A DNA stretch of 64,000 nucleotides from Coriaria nepalensis. Its lineage: Eukaryota; Streptophyta; Magnoliopsida; Cucurbitales; Coriariaceae. The DNA lies in assembly GCA_027186245.1 (NCBI GenBank), contig CP114498.1, positions 1,805,501 to 1,869,500 of the forward strand, in the 5' to 3' direction. Under the pieces are notes generated by a model. The model had not been told where the DNA came from. It did not search any database and saw only the letters and a program-made list of their open reading frames with translations. Made by a program: the position numbers and the translations under genes. The stretch's first letter is position 1, and each line of letters opens with the position of its first letter. Shown here piece by piece: positions 24,079-40,870 of this stretch.

Positions 24079-25134
24079 ATGGATGGTGAACATAACGAGC
24101 TGATCAACCTCATAAAGGTTTTGATCTTCGTTTTTTTATCTCTCTGTTATTCGTACTACATTGCAAGGACCTCAAAATTCTCTCCTGGTCATGGGTTCCC
24201 GCGATTTCTTTTCCTACTCCCCGTTATTTTCCTCTTCCTCTATCTTCCTCTCCTTCTCACCACCTCCATCCATCTTAGAGGAACCGCGGCTTTTTTCATT
24301 GCATGGATGGCAAATTTCAAGCTCCTCCTCTGTTCTTTCAACAAGCCGCCATTAACAGACCCATCAATCTCTCTTTCAACTTTCATCATCGTAGCTTGCT
24401 TACCCATCAAAATCCAACAAAACAGAAAAGACCCAGATGAGGAAACCACGAAAATAGGCAGTGAATTTTCTTCCTCAATATATGCAATAAAAGCTCTGTT
24501 TTTTGCTCTTTTTGTTGTTGTTTATGAATACAGACTTAACATTGAACCCAATCTCGTTTTGTTTCTTTACTGCTTCTACGTTTACTTCCTTCTCGAAAAC
24601 CTTCTAGCTATGTCAGCGATAATGGCTAGGAATCTACTAGGAACAGAGCTTGAGCCGGCATTTAAGGAGCCGTATTACTCAACCTCACTGCAAGATTTTT
24701 GGGGAAGAAGATGGAACCTCATCGTATCAGGAATCCTACGGCCAACCGTATACATTCCTACCCGTAAACTCGCCACGTATGTGGTGAGGCGTGAGTGGGC
24801 CCAACTGCCAGCTGTCATGTGCACTTTTCTGGTTTCTGGTTTGTTGCATGAGCTCATGTTTTACTACATGGGAAGGATGTGGCCTTCGTGGAATGTCACG
24901 TGGTTTTTTGTGTTTCATGGTTTGTGTTTGTTGGTGGAGATTATCGTGCGGAAGGCTATGGCGGGGAGGTGGTGGTTGCCACCGGTAGTGTCCGGGACAA
25001 TGACGGTGGGGTTCGTGCTTGTGACGGCGCAATGGTGGTTTTTTCCGGAGTTCTTCCGATGTAGGATTGTTGATCATGCTTTTGAAGATTATGCAGCAAT
25101 TGGCGATTTTTTTATGAAGATGTTTAGGATATAA
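24079..25134 (+). CDS. Plant MBOAT acyltransferase (sterol O-acyltransferase / wax synthase family)
   Basis: A single exon encodes 351 residues with about eight hydrophobic segments. Family signatures are seen: an N-terminal LINLIKV-type segment, YYSTSLQDFWGRRWN (Asn213 is the MBOAT catalytic-region Asn) and LLHELMFYYMGR, with the invariant His at about 257. The family acylates sterols or long-chain alcohols using acyl-CoA in the ER membrane. The closest match I recall is Arabidopsis ASAT1 (At3g51970), acyl-CoA:sterol O-acyltransferase, but jojoba-type wax synthases are close and the acceptor cannot be told from sequence. A damaged paralogue lies at 27.1-27.9 kb on the other strand. Start chosen as the first ATG, matching the paralogue's N-terminus. 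Confidence 0.9.
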   Translation: MDGEHNELINLIKVLIFVFLSLCYSYYIARTSKFSPGHGFPRFLFLLPVIFLFLYLPLLLTTSIHLRGTAAFFIAWMANFKLLLCSFNKPPLTDPSISLSTFIIVACLPIKIQQNRKDPDEETTKIGSEFSSSIYAIKALFFALFVVVYEYRLNIEPNLVLFLYCFYVYFLLENLLAMSAIMARNLLGTELEPAFKEPYYSTSLQDFWGRRWNLIVSGILRPTVYIPTRKLATYVVRREWAQLPAVMCTFLVSGLLHELMFYYMGRMWPSWNVTWFFVFHGLCLLVEIIVRKAMAGRWWLPPVVSGTMTVGFVLVTAQWWFFPEFFRCRIVDHAFEDYAAIGDFFMKMFRI

Positions 25135-25433
25135 TTTGTCGGTTAGGTTATGTTGAATTGAACTATTGCATGAACTACTCCGAATAAAATTTTCATATTT
25201 AAGAGGGATCTCATCCATTCCCAGATTTGGGGACCGTTAGAAAATGTTTTGTCGACGGTTAAACGGTCTAATGTCATAAATGTACTAATAGAAGCGAAGA
25301 AGACGACACGTCGGCCAATCTGACGTCCGTCCGTCATTATATTATCTAACAGTAAAGACGTCAAAATTTAACTGCCAACTAAAACAACGGCTTAAATTTT
25401 CCCGGTAATGGAAAATAGCGAGAGTGCGACAGG

Positions 25434-26412
25434 ATGAGATTACTTTCCCAGACATTTCGCTCCGTCAAATGCACAAACCCTAACCCTAATTTATCAAACT
25501 CATCTCCTTCAGATTCGAAATGGAGCAGCGTCTCTAGCTCATGGTGTGTTTATCTCATTCTCTCCACCAATCCTCCCATCAAAACCTACGCCGGCGTCAC
25601 CACCGACTTCTCTCGCCGGTACGCCCAGTTTCCGTACTCGCTTTCTTCTAATTCAATTTTCCGATCTTCCATTTTCTGAAATTCATGTATATAATAAGTC
25701 GTCTGGATCTGGTTTGATTAGTTTTACTTTCTCAAACCTCGTTAAATGAACGAATTAGATAAATAGTTGGGAATGCTCTGATTTTTATAACTGGTCTTGA
25801 TTTTTTTGGTTTAATCATTGGAATCAAAGATCTTGTACATATAATTTTGATTTTTTTGATGAAATGGATGGGATGAACTTGGATCGAATTTGAGTTCATC
25901 TGTCAAATCGTAGTGTTTTTTTTTTTTTTTTGTGTGGGAATTTAGCAATTGTTTGCTATAAAATGTGAATTACTAGATTATTTGTTTCTAATAAAAGGGG
26001 GAAAACTTGTTGCAGTTTGAGACAGCATAATGGTGAAATTAGAGGAGGCGCAAAAGCATCTCGTGCCGGGTGGCCCTGGGTTTGTGCATGCCTAATCCAA
26101 GGTTTCAAAGACCAACGCCATGGTTATGTTTAAAAAGACAAGAATTTTGTACTAGAATAACATGGGCTGAAATTTTTCGTTATTAGAATACATTTCTTGT
26201 GATGGTTTATTGTAGCTTGTGAGTTTGAATCAAAATGGAAAAGCATCTCAAGGAAATTGCTCTACAAAAGGAAGAATGATGATACCGGAAACAAGGTAGA
26301 TTACAACAGGTCGCTTATATTGCTTGAACACAGGAAAACAGCTCTAGATAAGGCAAGAGATGTATTTGACTCTAGTGGACTAAACTTTGAATGGAAATTC
26401 AATCGTTCCTGA
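25434..26412 (+). CDS. Small GIY-YIG domain protein (SLX1/UvrC-N like)
   Basis: Three exons (25434-25618, 26016-26122, 26216-26412) join in phase to 162 residues ending FEWKFNRS. The GIY-YIG fold is visible: WCVYLIL (first Tyr motif), KTYAGVTTDFSRRLRQHN (second motif and conserved Arg, across the exon 1/2 junction), then GGAKASRAGRPWVC and CEFESKWKS, with the metal-binding Glu. The second motif has YAG where YVG is usual. SLX1 proteins cut branched DNA, but canonical SLX1 also has a C-terminal RING/PHD zinc finger, which is absent here. The length fits the short plant group typified by At5g43210 (from memory), whose role is unclear. The N-terminus is Ser-rich and basic and might be an organelle-targeting signal. 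The 3' end lies 740 bp from the MBOAT relic. Confidence 0.9.
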
Positions 26413-27130
26413 TCTGGTAAATGTCAATTTCCGCCATCATTTACCACCAGTTTCATACTAGAGTTCGGTATTTGAGGATCTTTACGACTTCTAACTTGAT
26501 CGGATCATCAAGAGTTCAACATCATTGCGTAAAATTGTGATACAGCGGTCGATGATTTAACAAGGGATGCTTTTGCATGGTCGGGGACAGTATTGAGAGG
26601 ACCTTTCAAATGTACAACAATGTTTAGAAATGCATGCAGATCAACTTGTAAGTTATGTATCAGATTGAGAAATATACAGCAACTTAATTGTCCCTGTTTC
26701 CATTAATTGAAATATATATTATTTCTCAAACAAGAAAAATACAATGCCATTTTGAACTCTTCTTCGCACAATTTTGCGAGGCTCTATCCCAGTTCGTCAA
26801 GTTCTGATTCAGTGGGTTGGTTGTTCTACCTGAAGATACCACCGGGGAAGATTTCCACTCATTCCGGAAGGTCCCTCAATCGACCTTGTGGACAGGGTCA
26901 GTTTTGATGGAGGGGAAGCGAATGGTAGCATATCATCTCAAAGAACCAGTTCAAGAGCAAGAAAGGATCCATCATGAATGAAACAAGAACGAGATAAAGA
27001 ACCACTGCACTGTCCGGTATCGTAGAATTAGCATTCTTGCTTATTTCGATGATCCTTAATATAGAAGAAACGGTTCTAAAATTACTAAATATGGTACTAT
27101 AGGGTGCACCCAATCTTCAAAAAAGGATTT
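26413..27130. other. Intergenic region between GIY-YIG gene and MBOAT relic
   Basis: The first few hundred bases are probably the 3' UTR of the GIY-YIG gene. A minus-strand stretch at 26898-27113 gives a hydrophobic peptide (VVLYLVLVSFMMD) in the same frame as the MBOAT relic upstream on that strand. It may be a scrambled rest of its C-terminus, but I could not align it convincingly. Confidence 0.4.
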
Positions 27131-27945
27131 TATAGAGTCACATCCGCCCGAAATATTAAAGCATGTGCTCGTGCATCACCGCCGAAACCAAAAACGTGCT
27201 CATCACAGCTGGAAGTGGAGCCCACTTACGGTCTACTAGACATGTGGCGGGCCTGAGGGTGGGACTGTATACAGTGGGTCGTTGGATACTCGTCACCATT
27301 AGATTCCATCGTCTTCCCCAGAAGTCCTGCAGCGAGGTTGAGAAATACGGCTCGTTGAACTGCGGCTCCAGTTCGATTCCTAGCGAATTCCTATCCGTTG
27401 TCGCCGCCATGGCCAGAATGAGCTCCAGAAGTAAGTAAACGTGGAAGCTGTAGAGAAGCAAAACGAGCTTTGGATGAATGAAATCGATATAATCATAGAC
27501 GAAGATAATCACGGCTAGAAGCAGAACTTTTACGGCAGAAATCGGAGAAGAAGAAGAAGATGATGATGATTCATGGCCTTTTTTTACCGTTCTTCTCATT
27601 TTTCTGGATTTTGATCGGTAAGCAAGCGACGGCGATGAAATTCGGAAGAGAGATCGACGGATCTGATAAAGGCGGCTTGTCGAAAGCGAAGAGGAGGAAC
27701 TTGAAATTCGCCATCCGAGCGATGAAGAACGCAGTGGTACCGCCAAGATGGACAGAGGAGAGAATGAGAGGAAGGTAAAGAAACAGGAAAATTACCGGGA
27801 GAAGGAGAAGAAAGCGCGGGAAACCAAGAGAGATAGCTGCGGTTTTTCCAACGGCGTGGCAATAACTGAGAGATAGGATTACAGTAAGCCATACCTTCAC
27901 GAAGTTGATAAGCTCGTTATGATCATCTTCTTCACCATTATCCAT
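27131..27945 (-). pseudogene. Truncated and frameshifted MBOAT acyltransferase paralogue
   Basis: The first frame (27945-27574) encodes an N-terminus very like the intact gene at 24079 (HNELINFVKVW, GFPRFLLLLPVIFLFLYLPL, LPIKIQ), then runs out of frame at an A7 tract near 27583. The homologous reading continues in a second frame (about 27590 to 27156): SAVKVLLLAVI, EPYFSTSLQDFWGRRWN and HEHML, keeping the His. A TAA follows directly, then YFGRM and another stop, and homology ends. The last roughly 90 residues of the family are not recognisable. The A7 indel could be a sequencing error, but the nonsense codons and lost 3' end argue for a real pseudogene. It lies tail-to-tail with the intact copy, with the GIY-YIG gene between. 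Confidence 0.85.
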
Positions 27946-28476
27946 TTCTGCTGATTCTTCACCCTTTTTATTTATTTATTTATTTTTCCTGGTTATCGTT
28001 ACGTTGACCAGAGAATGAGAGTTGAAAAAAACGATGGCGGAAAAATGCAAGCAAAATTTGTCAAACTTGTCGGGTTGCCTTTTAAAATTATGGGGTTGGA
28101 TGTGGGTCCAGCCCACTATGAATGCAAACTGGGCTCAAGTTCAACCTCTTTGTCGACGGACATTTATTGTTGGACCAATCATTTTGGGCCCAAGAGATAA
28201 GAAATTCTTTCAGAGAGAAATTCCGGTGAATTGATCGTATATATAATTAAGTTCATATTAATTTCATACTGTGTGTGATTCTCATAAACACAGTCCACAC
28301 AAAATCTCAGAGACCCATCGCTATACTATAAAATAATATGTTAGATAGTATGAATTTTGCTACACTTCATTGATTGCTTCTAACACCTTAAGTGATGAAA
28401 TAATACAGCTACAAATTTCTGCTATATACTTTTCATACTTTTCGAAACAGAACCGGACATAGTTAAAACAACTAAA
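27946..28476. other. Intergenic region upstream of the MBOAT relic
   Basis: It contains TTTATTTATTTATTTATTTT (27968-27988) and several TGGGC/GCCCA words (28105-28195) of the site-II type often found in plant promoters. These may be leftovers of the relic's promoter. Part near 28476 is likely the 3' UTR of the pheophytinase gene. No coding sequence is supported. Confidence 0.45.
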
Positions 28477-30369
28477 TCAAGTTTCGGCTTCTAATTTCTG
28501 GAACTGGGAGTTGACGAAAGAGCTAATCCAGTTCCAAATCAAGAGCTTGGATCCATAGATATGAACCTTCACTGATTTCTTTGAACTGTTTCTTACGAAC
28601 TCCAAATTCCGTGTAATGCTATGATCACCGGGGCAATCATCGAGTAGAGGCAATGTAACCGCACCTTCTGTTTCCATGCTTCTAATCCACCCTCTTAACA
28701 AGTAATTCACAACCTGTTTAATTCAATCTTCATGATCTTTAATCATGCAAAACAAAATACTAAACAAATTTAGATATAATCTTTATATGACAAGTTAGTT
28801 ATTAGTTACCTCAGGAACTTCATCATGAGGACAATGACCAGCCGGGCTGATTTCATAATATGGAGCTTCCGGAACCTTCCCTTTCACTTGAAGGCCCCAA
28901 ATCGGTTTGACCCACGGATCCTCTTTTCCGTACATCAAACAGATCGGTATGTTGTTCCTTTGACATCTGACAGTTGCACCACATAATCGTAACAACTAAA
29001 AGACAAATGGAAAAAACTTGAGAAAGAGTAAAATGTTTTTCTATAACGGACCTGGATAAAGATTCCTTAAAGGAAAGTTGTCCCTGAGGAGCAAACATGA
29101 TCGATGCAAATGAGGCCGCAGCTGCTGGATGCTGTGTTATATCAAGAATACGGGAGAATACTTTGTCGACTTTTGTTGAATGATCTGCATAAACTTGCTC
29201 TAGTATTTTCCCTATACTTTCAGGATCACTTATTTTCTGCCAACTAACCAAAAAAATCACCCAAAGAAAACTCAATTCTCAAATCAATATAATCCAAGCA
29301 AACGAGTAAATGTTAAGAAAACTTACACAAATTCTGTTAGCTTTCTAATGCTAGCCGGAAAAGGAAACTTTCCGGTCCAAGGAAACAATTTGGCTAGTCT
29401 AGGGAATCTCAAGGGATTAGGCAGAAATCCCCAAAAAGGAGTTGCATTGAGCAAAGTAACACCCTTAACCAAATCTGGGTTTTGAGCTGAAAAGTATAAT
29501 GCAACAAATCCTCCAAGCGAGTTCCCTACAACATAAACCGGTTCGCCAATAACCTATAAAAAAATTACAAACAAAACCAACCAGATTAGTCTTATAATGT
29601 TCATATCAACATTGGGCATACATAAATTTTATTTACACACCTCTTCTACGAAATATCGAACTTGATCCTGCCATAAATCGATGGAGTAAACAAGCTCATT
29701 AGCCCATGGTTCGGTTTCATCTCCAAAACCCCACTGAAAATCTCCACCATCCAATGAAACTCCATCCTTAATCCGATGGGTAGGATCTTCAAACGGTAGT
29801 GACATTCCTTGCCCGAGAAAATCTATCGCCCATACTCTATAATCCCTACCCAAATCCTTCAACTGTTTCTCATAGTGAAACGAACCAACACCAAAACCCG
29901 GAAGAAACAGAACAGGAGGGGAGTGTTTGTTTTCACAGCCGGCTTTTTCGTAATATACATTAAGTTTAGGCCTCCATTCCCAGAAGGAGCTACTAATTGG
30001 AGCATCTGATTCACCATTGGATTTATCGGGCAAACCTGGGATTAAGACCTTGGTTCGAGATTTTTCAGTTTCTGAGGTTGGTATGATGTTCTCTTCTCCA
30101 CTAACTACATACCCCTCATAACTGCTACTATTTAAGACCTTTGAGTTGGTACTTGGAAAGGTTTCACAGGATTTTTTCGACAAAGAGGGTCTGTAATGAT
30201 TAAGGTTGCTTATACCCGAACAGGTGGTTATGAAATTGATTCTAGCAGCACATGAAATTGAATGTCTTCTTGAGCTTGAGTGTGAATTTGTGGCTCTTCT
30301 AATGGGTTTGTGTCTTAAATTTATAACATCGTGGCATGGTGGTATAGAACTATATGAGAGTACTTCCAT
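28477..30369 (-). CDS. PPH: Pheophytinase, chloroplastic
   Basis: Five exons (30369-29641, 29553-29327, 29243-29052, 28966-28810, 28713-28477) join in phase to 513 residues. A Ser/Arg-rich N-terminus of about 50 residues looks like a plastid transit peptide. The alpha/beta-hydrolase core shows PPVLFLPGFGVGSFHYEKQL, DFLGQG, the nucleophile elbow GNSLGG (Ser255), YGKEDPW (Asp399) and PAGHCPHDE (His427), giving a complete triad. The PPH-specific GFGDETEPWA and NATPFWGFLPNP segments are present. The enzyme removes phytol from pheophytin a during leaf senescence, before ring opening by PAO. It is divergent with the porphobilinogen deaminase gene, 1,033 bp apart. Length is near Arabidopsis PPH (484). 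The assignment is firm at family level; activity is inferred. Confidence 0.93.
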
Positions 30370-31402
30370 AACTCAGAAAGTTGTTCTGTAAGGAAGAGTA
30401 AGCCAAAAAGCTGATGATTTTAGCAACAAGTCAAACTCAATCTTTACTCAGATCCAAGCCAGAAAACATAAAATCTTGAACATCAAGCAGGAAATTCCAA
30501 CAGTTTCAGAGCAGAATCATGAACCTAAACTTTACACTGAGCTAGCAAATTGAAAAAGGAACCTTTTTTTACTCAGTAAATTCAAAAACAGAGTAGGACT
30601 ATGGTAAGAATTTACCAGAACTCAATTTATGCAATTAAAAAATAATGATTAAAAATCCCATCTTCGCTTTGCTAACCTTTTGATTTGGAGTAAAGAAAGT
30701 CGGGTTCCTTCGCTTCTGAGTCTTGTTCTTATTTATTTGATCAGTCCCGAAATTCAGGGAAAGTCCGGAGAAGGGAGATATATGTCTCTGTTGGCTGTTG
30801 CTTGCAGGCTCGTCCTTCTATTTTAAGCCAAATAAAATAAAATAAACAAATAATAACATTGCAAATAAACACAAGTGTCATACTCACTTGCAAATTTCTT
30901 TTTGGCAAGACAAAAAATGTGATGTTAAGTTGTTTAACTTCCTTTTCTTTCTCTTTGACCCAACAAAATGCCTTCATTTTTTTTTTCTTCTTGATTTTGG
31001 ATCGAAAATAGGTAAAAATATTAGGTATAATTTTATTCGATGCAATTTAATAAAATTTACGATAATATCTTTTCCTGAGAAGAAATAATAATTTTAAGCT
31101 GAAAGAAAAAAAAAGAAAGGGAAAGACATCTTAAGTTGATTGATGTATCTACAAATAAAATTATTTATTTATATTTCTTTTATATATATTTTACAGCCTT
31201 TTGTTTTTCAATAAACAGGAGGGGAACCGGGACAGTAAAGAACTTGAGGGGGGACAAACACTATCCTGATTTCTATCCCTCGAGACGGACCCGCAAGCGG
31301 CTGGTTTAGCCAATCCCTTCAAAGCCAGACCAAGCCATCCTGCACTTTTCTTCTTCTCCTTCGTCCTCTCTCTCTCTCTCTCTCTCTCTCAAAGATAACA
31401 GA
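30370..31402. promoter_or_regulatory. Shared upstream region of the pheophytinase and porphobilinogen deaminase genes
   Basis: This is the only DNA between the two divergent start codons. It holds a TATA-like AT stretch (TTTTATATATATTTTA near 31178-31193), about 205 bp before the plus-strand ATG, and a CT tract at 31366-31390 ending 13 bp before that ATG. The side near 30370-30750 has polypyrimidine stretches and could contain a 5' UTR intron of the minus-strand gene. I saw no perfect G-box (CACGTG). Any shared control is inference. Confidence 0.55.
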
Positions 31403-33382
<1,980 letters not shown>

Positions 33383-35512
33383 GGGATTGAGGAATATATT
33401 CGGTCTTTTAGGTAATCGTCCGGTGGTTCATCTTTTGTTTCGTGTTGTTTGTTGTGTAACTTTAAAGCATGAATTTTGAAAGTAAATCCGTGAGAAACAG
33501 AGAACAATCGATTAGCTATTATTAATGTAGTCTGTGCGCGTCAATGTCAATATCAATGTAGAGAGAGAGAGAGAGAGAGAGATACCACCTGAAATTTCTG
33601 AAATAGAAGAGCCATTGGAGGAAGAAGAAGAAGAAGAACGGCGACCGTGCTTTCAACCGCTGAATATCACAGCGTACTAGAGTAGGAGAGTAGGAGAGTA
33701 GGAGAGTAGGAGAGTAGGGGAGTAATGGAGATTCCAGGAGAGGGGCTGAGTAGTGGGAAGTAGATGATCACGACGGATGTGCACGTGCGTGAGACCTTTG
33801 TGGAGTTATTATGATCCAGTTCACTTATAATCAACGGCTATTGGCCGGTCCACAAGGAATGAAATAAATTGGGCTGAATATTTAGCAATTTTGGGCTTTT
33901 CGCGAAATCTCTTGCTTTATCTGGATCTCAACCACACCCGACCAGGCCCATGGCTTTCTCGCTGTTCCGACATGTCGCTTTTTTATCTCGCCCAACAAAA
34001 AACTCATCATGCATCGATTCGATAAATACTTCTATTTTCCAACAATAAATACAATAATAGATCTAAGAGATGAATTATCATTTAGTAATCAAAAATCGAG
34101 AAATTTTTTTATGCACTATGATTGACATTAAAATTCATCAGATTACTCTCCAAGCTGATATAATATATAAAGATTATATTAATCAAATATAATGTACGAC
34201 TTAATTATGCACGATATATATATATATAATAATATCTTCTCAATATATATATATACATAAATGAGGATTATCGTAAAAATTAAATTATATAACTATAAAA
34301 AAATATCATATAACTTATATCGATAAGCAAAATATTAAGACAATATTCATATATGATTACAAAGTACAACAACCAGAGTAAAGCATAATCTAAATAGTAT
34401 GATACTTCATATATTATTGCTAATTATATTTTTAAATTCTTAATTTCTAATTATTTCTCTTTAAGTTCATAATAAAATATTATATTGAAATATTCACATA
34501 AAGCATTATTACATTTTTTTAAAATCATAATAAGTTTAGTATTTTTTATTATTTTTTAACACTATATTCATATTATAAATTTATAACTATAAGATAATAT
34601 ATATTTTTTACCTATTTATAATTTAAAATAAAAAAAAAATTGACTAAGTTGTGGATGAATGTAAACTAAACCTATCAACTAATCAGTTTTTCTGAGTTGG
34701 AATGAGTGATGGTTTCTGATTAAATTCGCGGGTGACTGGATTTCCTGCACATCCTTAAAAAGCGGTAAGGAGGTGGTCAAGGGATCTAACTCCCATGACA
34801 TTTTTTGCGCGACAAACCCGTGCAGTTCATATTTCTTTGTCGGCTCGTGCACATGATAACATTACTATATAATGTTTACAGTATTAACATCACTTTCCAA
34901 ACACATTTTTCTTCTTCTTCGCCTCGATCCAACAAATTTCGAAAGAGAAGAAACGCAGAAACAACCAAAAAACACGAGAAAAAAGGGAAGGTGTTGTAAT
35001 AAGTCATGATAGGGAGGCAGGCAGCAAATGGATAATGATGGGCAATTAGGCCCTGCCAGTGAAGTGAGGGCGTGCAGTTTTGTCTGACTATACATATTAT
35101 ATCGGTCTTTACTTAAATTATTTTGTGTGAGCCCCATTTGATGCTATACTACCGTCGACTGCGTATCATGTTGTATCATTCTGTCTTTCACATACTGCCA
35201 CGTAGTAGTAAATCTCTTAAAGTTGGATTTTAACTGATAAGACTATATGAAGCGAAAAACTCAACGAGAGTTCTTCCCGTAGTCTACGACTCTTTCCCTC
35301 ATGTGAAGTAACACAAGATGAATCTCCAGCTCAATTTGAACATTCATTTTAAGGTACAGATTAATGATTATGCAATTTAGCTTGTACGAATTGAACAGAT
35401 ACTAATCCATACGCTTATTCAATGATAGGAATCACTCATTTAGAGGGGTTGGTACGTACTTTTTAAGTCTTTAATTCATTTCAACTAGGTAGCTAGATAT
35501 ATAGCTAGATGG
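33383..35512. other. Intergenic region with a minisatellite
   Basis: After the porphobilinogen deaminase 3' UTR there is a GA run (33561-33582), a GAA stretch (33622-33639) and an 8-bp minisatellite with unit AGTAGGAG, about five copies at 33680-33722. The stretch 34030-34640 is extremely AT-rich with many AT dinucleotide runs. Nothing else codes convincingly. Sequence just before 35513 is likely the 3' UTR of the carboxypeptidase gene. Confidence 0.55.
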
Positions 35513-39309
<3,797 letters not shown>

Positions 39310-40041
39310 TGCATAATTTGTTCTTAACCAAAAAACGAAAGTGCAACTCCCTCTCTCTGATTCGCTAGTTACAGATTGAGAGAGAGAGACAGAGACAGGA
39401 GATAATGGGAGAGAGAGAGAGATTTATTAACAGTTAGAAATATAGGTGTGAGAAAGATGTCTACCCCTTAGTATTATATATATATATATGCGGGAAGGAG
39501 GGGGGGGGGGGAATTTCAAAAGTTTGTGGTATATATATATATATTAAGATAATATTTATTTATTTAAATATACGTGGTAGTAATTAATGTCACTTCATGG
39601 AAATAATCAAAAGTTCAAATTATTGAGAAATGCTTTGCTATTTGTTTTAGTCTCAGAAATTACCATGTGTTTACACTTACACCCATTTTGTTAATGATGA
39701 AGGTCTTATGTGGGGCCCCGAGGGAAAGGAGTGGTCCCAACTCCAAGGCCCATTGCGAAAGTTGGTTTTATATTGTTATTGCCTATTGGGCCTCATAGTA
39801 GGTCTTGTTTCATTGTCCACCCCAAATTATCAACGGGACATAATACACATTGGGCCTAGACAATCCCATTGGGCCAGTTTGTTCATTAATAATTAACTAA
39901 TTAATGTGATATACGGAAGTATGAATATGATACTTTTATTAGATAATATCAAAAAAATATTAATTAAATAAATTAATTTAATGATTTAATTAGATAATAA
40001 AGTCATATTTTTATTAAATAGAATTATCATGAAAATAGTAA

Positions 40042-40089
<48 letters not shown>

Positions 40090-40870
40090 TAGTGTACATA
40101 GTGGCTGGCACTTAGGTTATCAGCCACACCCACTTCTCATCCTCCTTCAATTTTATTATCTTCTCTCGAGAGAGACAAATTTACACTCAGAACCGGAATA
40201 ATTACCTAACAGACCAACATTCTTTGTCCCTACAAAAAAAAGAAGACCAACATGGGATCCCACTTTTGCCCTACAAGCAAAGTAAACGAAGTGCCATTAT
40301 AAGCTATAAGTGAAAATCATTTTGCAAGAAATATATATCACGAAAATTTTGAGAATTTAATATATAAAAATAATATATCATTTTTTATATAAGATATAAT
40401 CGATTTTGAAATAACAACTTAAATTTATATATATGATTAGAGTTAGCTCTTATACGTATTTTATATTATTTAATAAAAATATTTATATAAACTTAAAATA
40501 ATATCACACATGAATATCGAACATCCGATAATATTATATTTTGTATACTTTACTTTTTGTAAGAAAACTATATAAATGGCGTTTATCGAATTGGAGTTTG
40601 ATGCCTAAATTATTGGATGTTTAAAAAAGAGTCCGATAAGTAATACTTGCAATGCAACCTCTCATAAGAATTCATTTCCAAGATTCCAAGTGGGTAAAAT
40701 TCATAACTTTTTAGCTCACCAAATCTTTGAAGTAAGAACATGCACGTCAAGTTAACAGCACAAAACTCAGCATATATTACATGACCAACACAAACCTGCC
40801 CTCAAACTAGTTAGTACTAAAATCCACATGCACTCTCACAACAATTCCTTAACCTCCACATCCCAACAGC
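39310..40870. other. Divergent promoter region between the carboxypeptidase and CYP86B genes
   Basis: No coding sequence is supported. Features seen: GA-rich tracts (39375-39424), AT runs (39476-39489, 39531-39542), a run of 12 G (39500-39511), four TGGGCC/GGCCCA site-II-type words at about 39747-39876, and a TAG trinucleotide microsatellite at about 40041-40083, extending imperfectly to 40095. The interval 40320-40560 is very AT-rich. Confidence 0.5.

Noticed and set aside
24736..25218. Minus-strand frame of 160 codons
   Set aside because: Antisense shadow of the MBOAT acyltransferase; no domain of its own.
33680..33722. 8-bp repeat array considered as CRISPR-like
   Set aside because: Units are contiguous with no spacers; it is an ordinary minisatellite in plant DNA.
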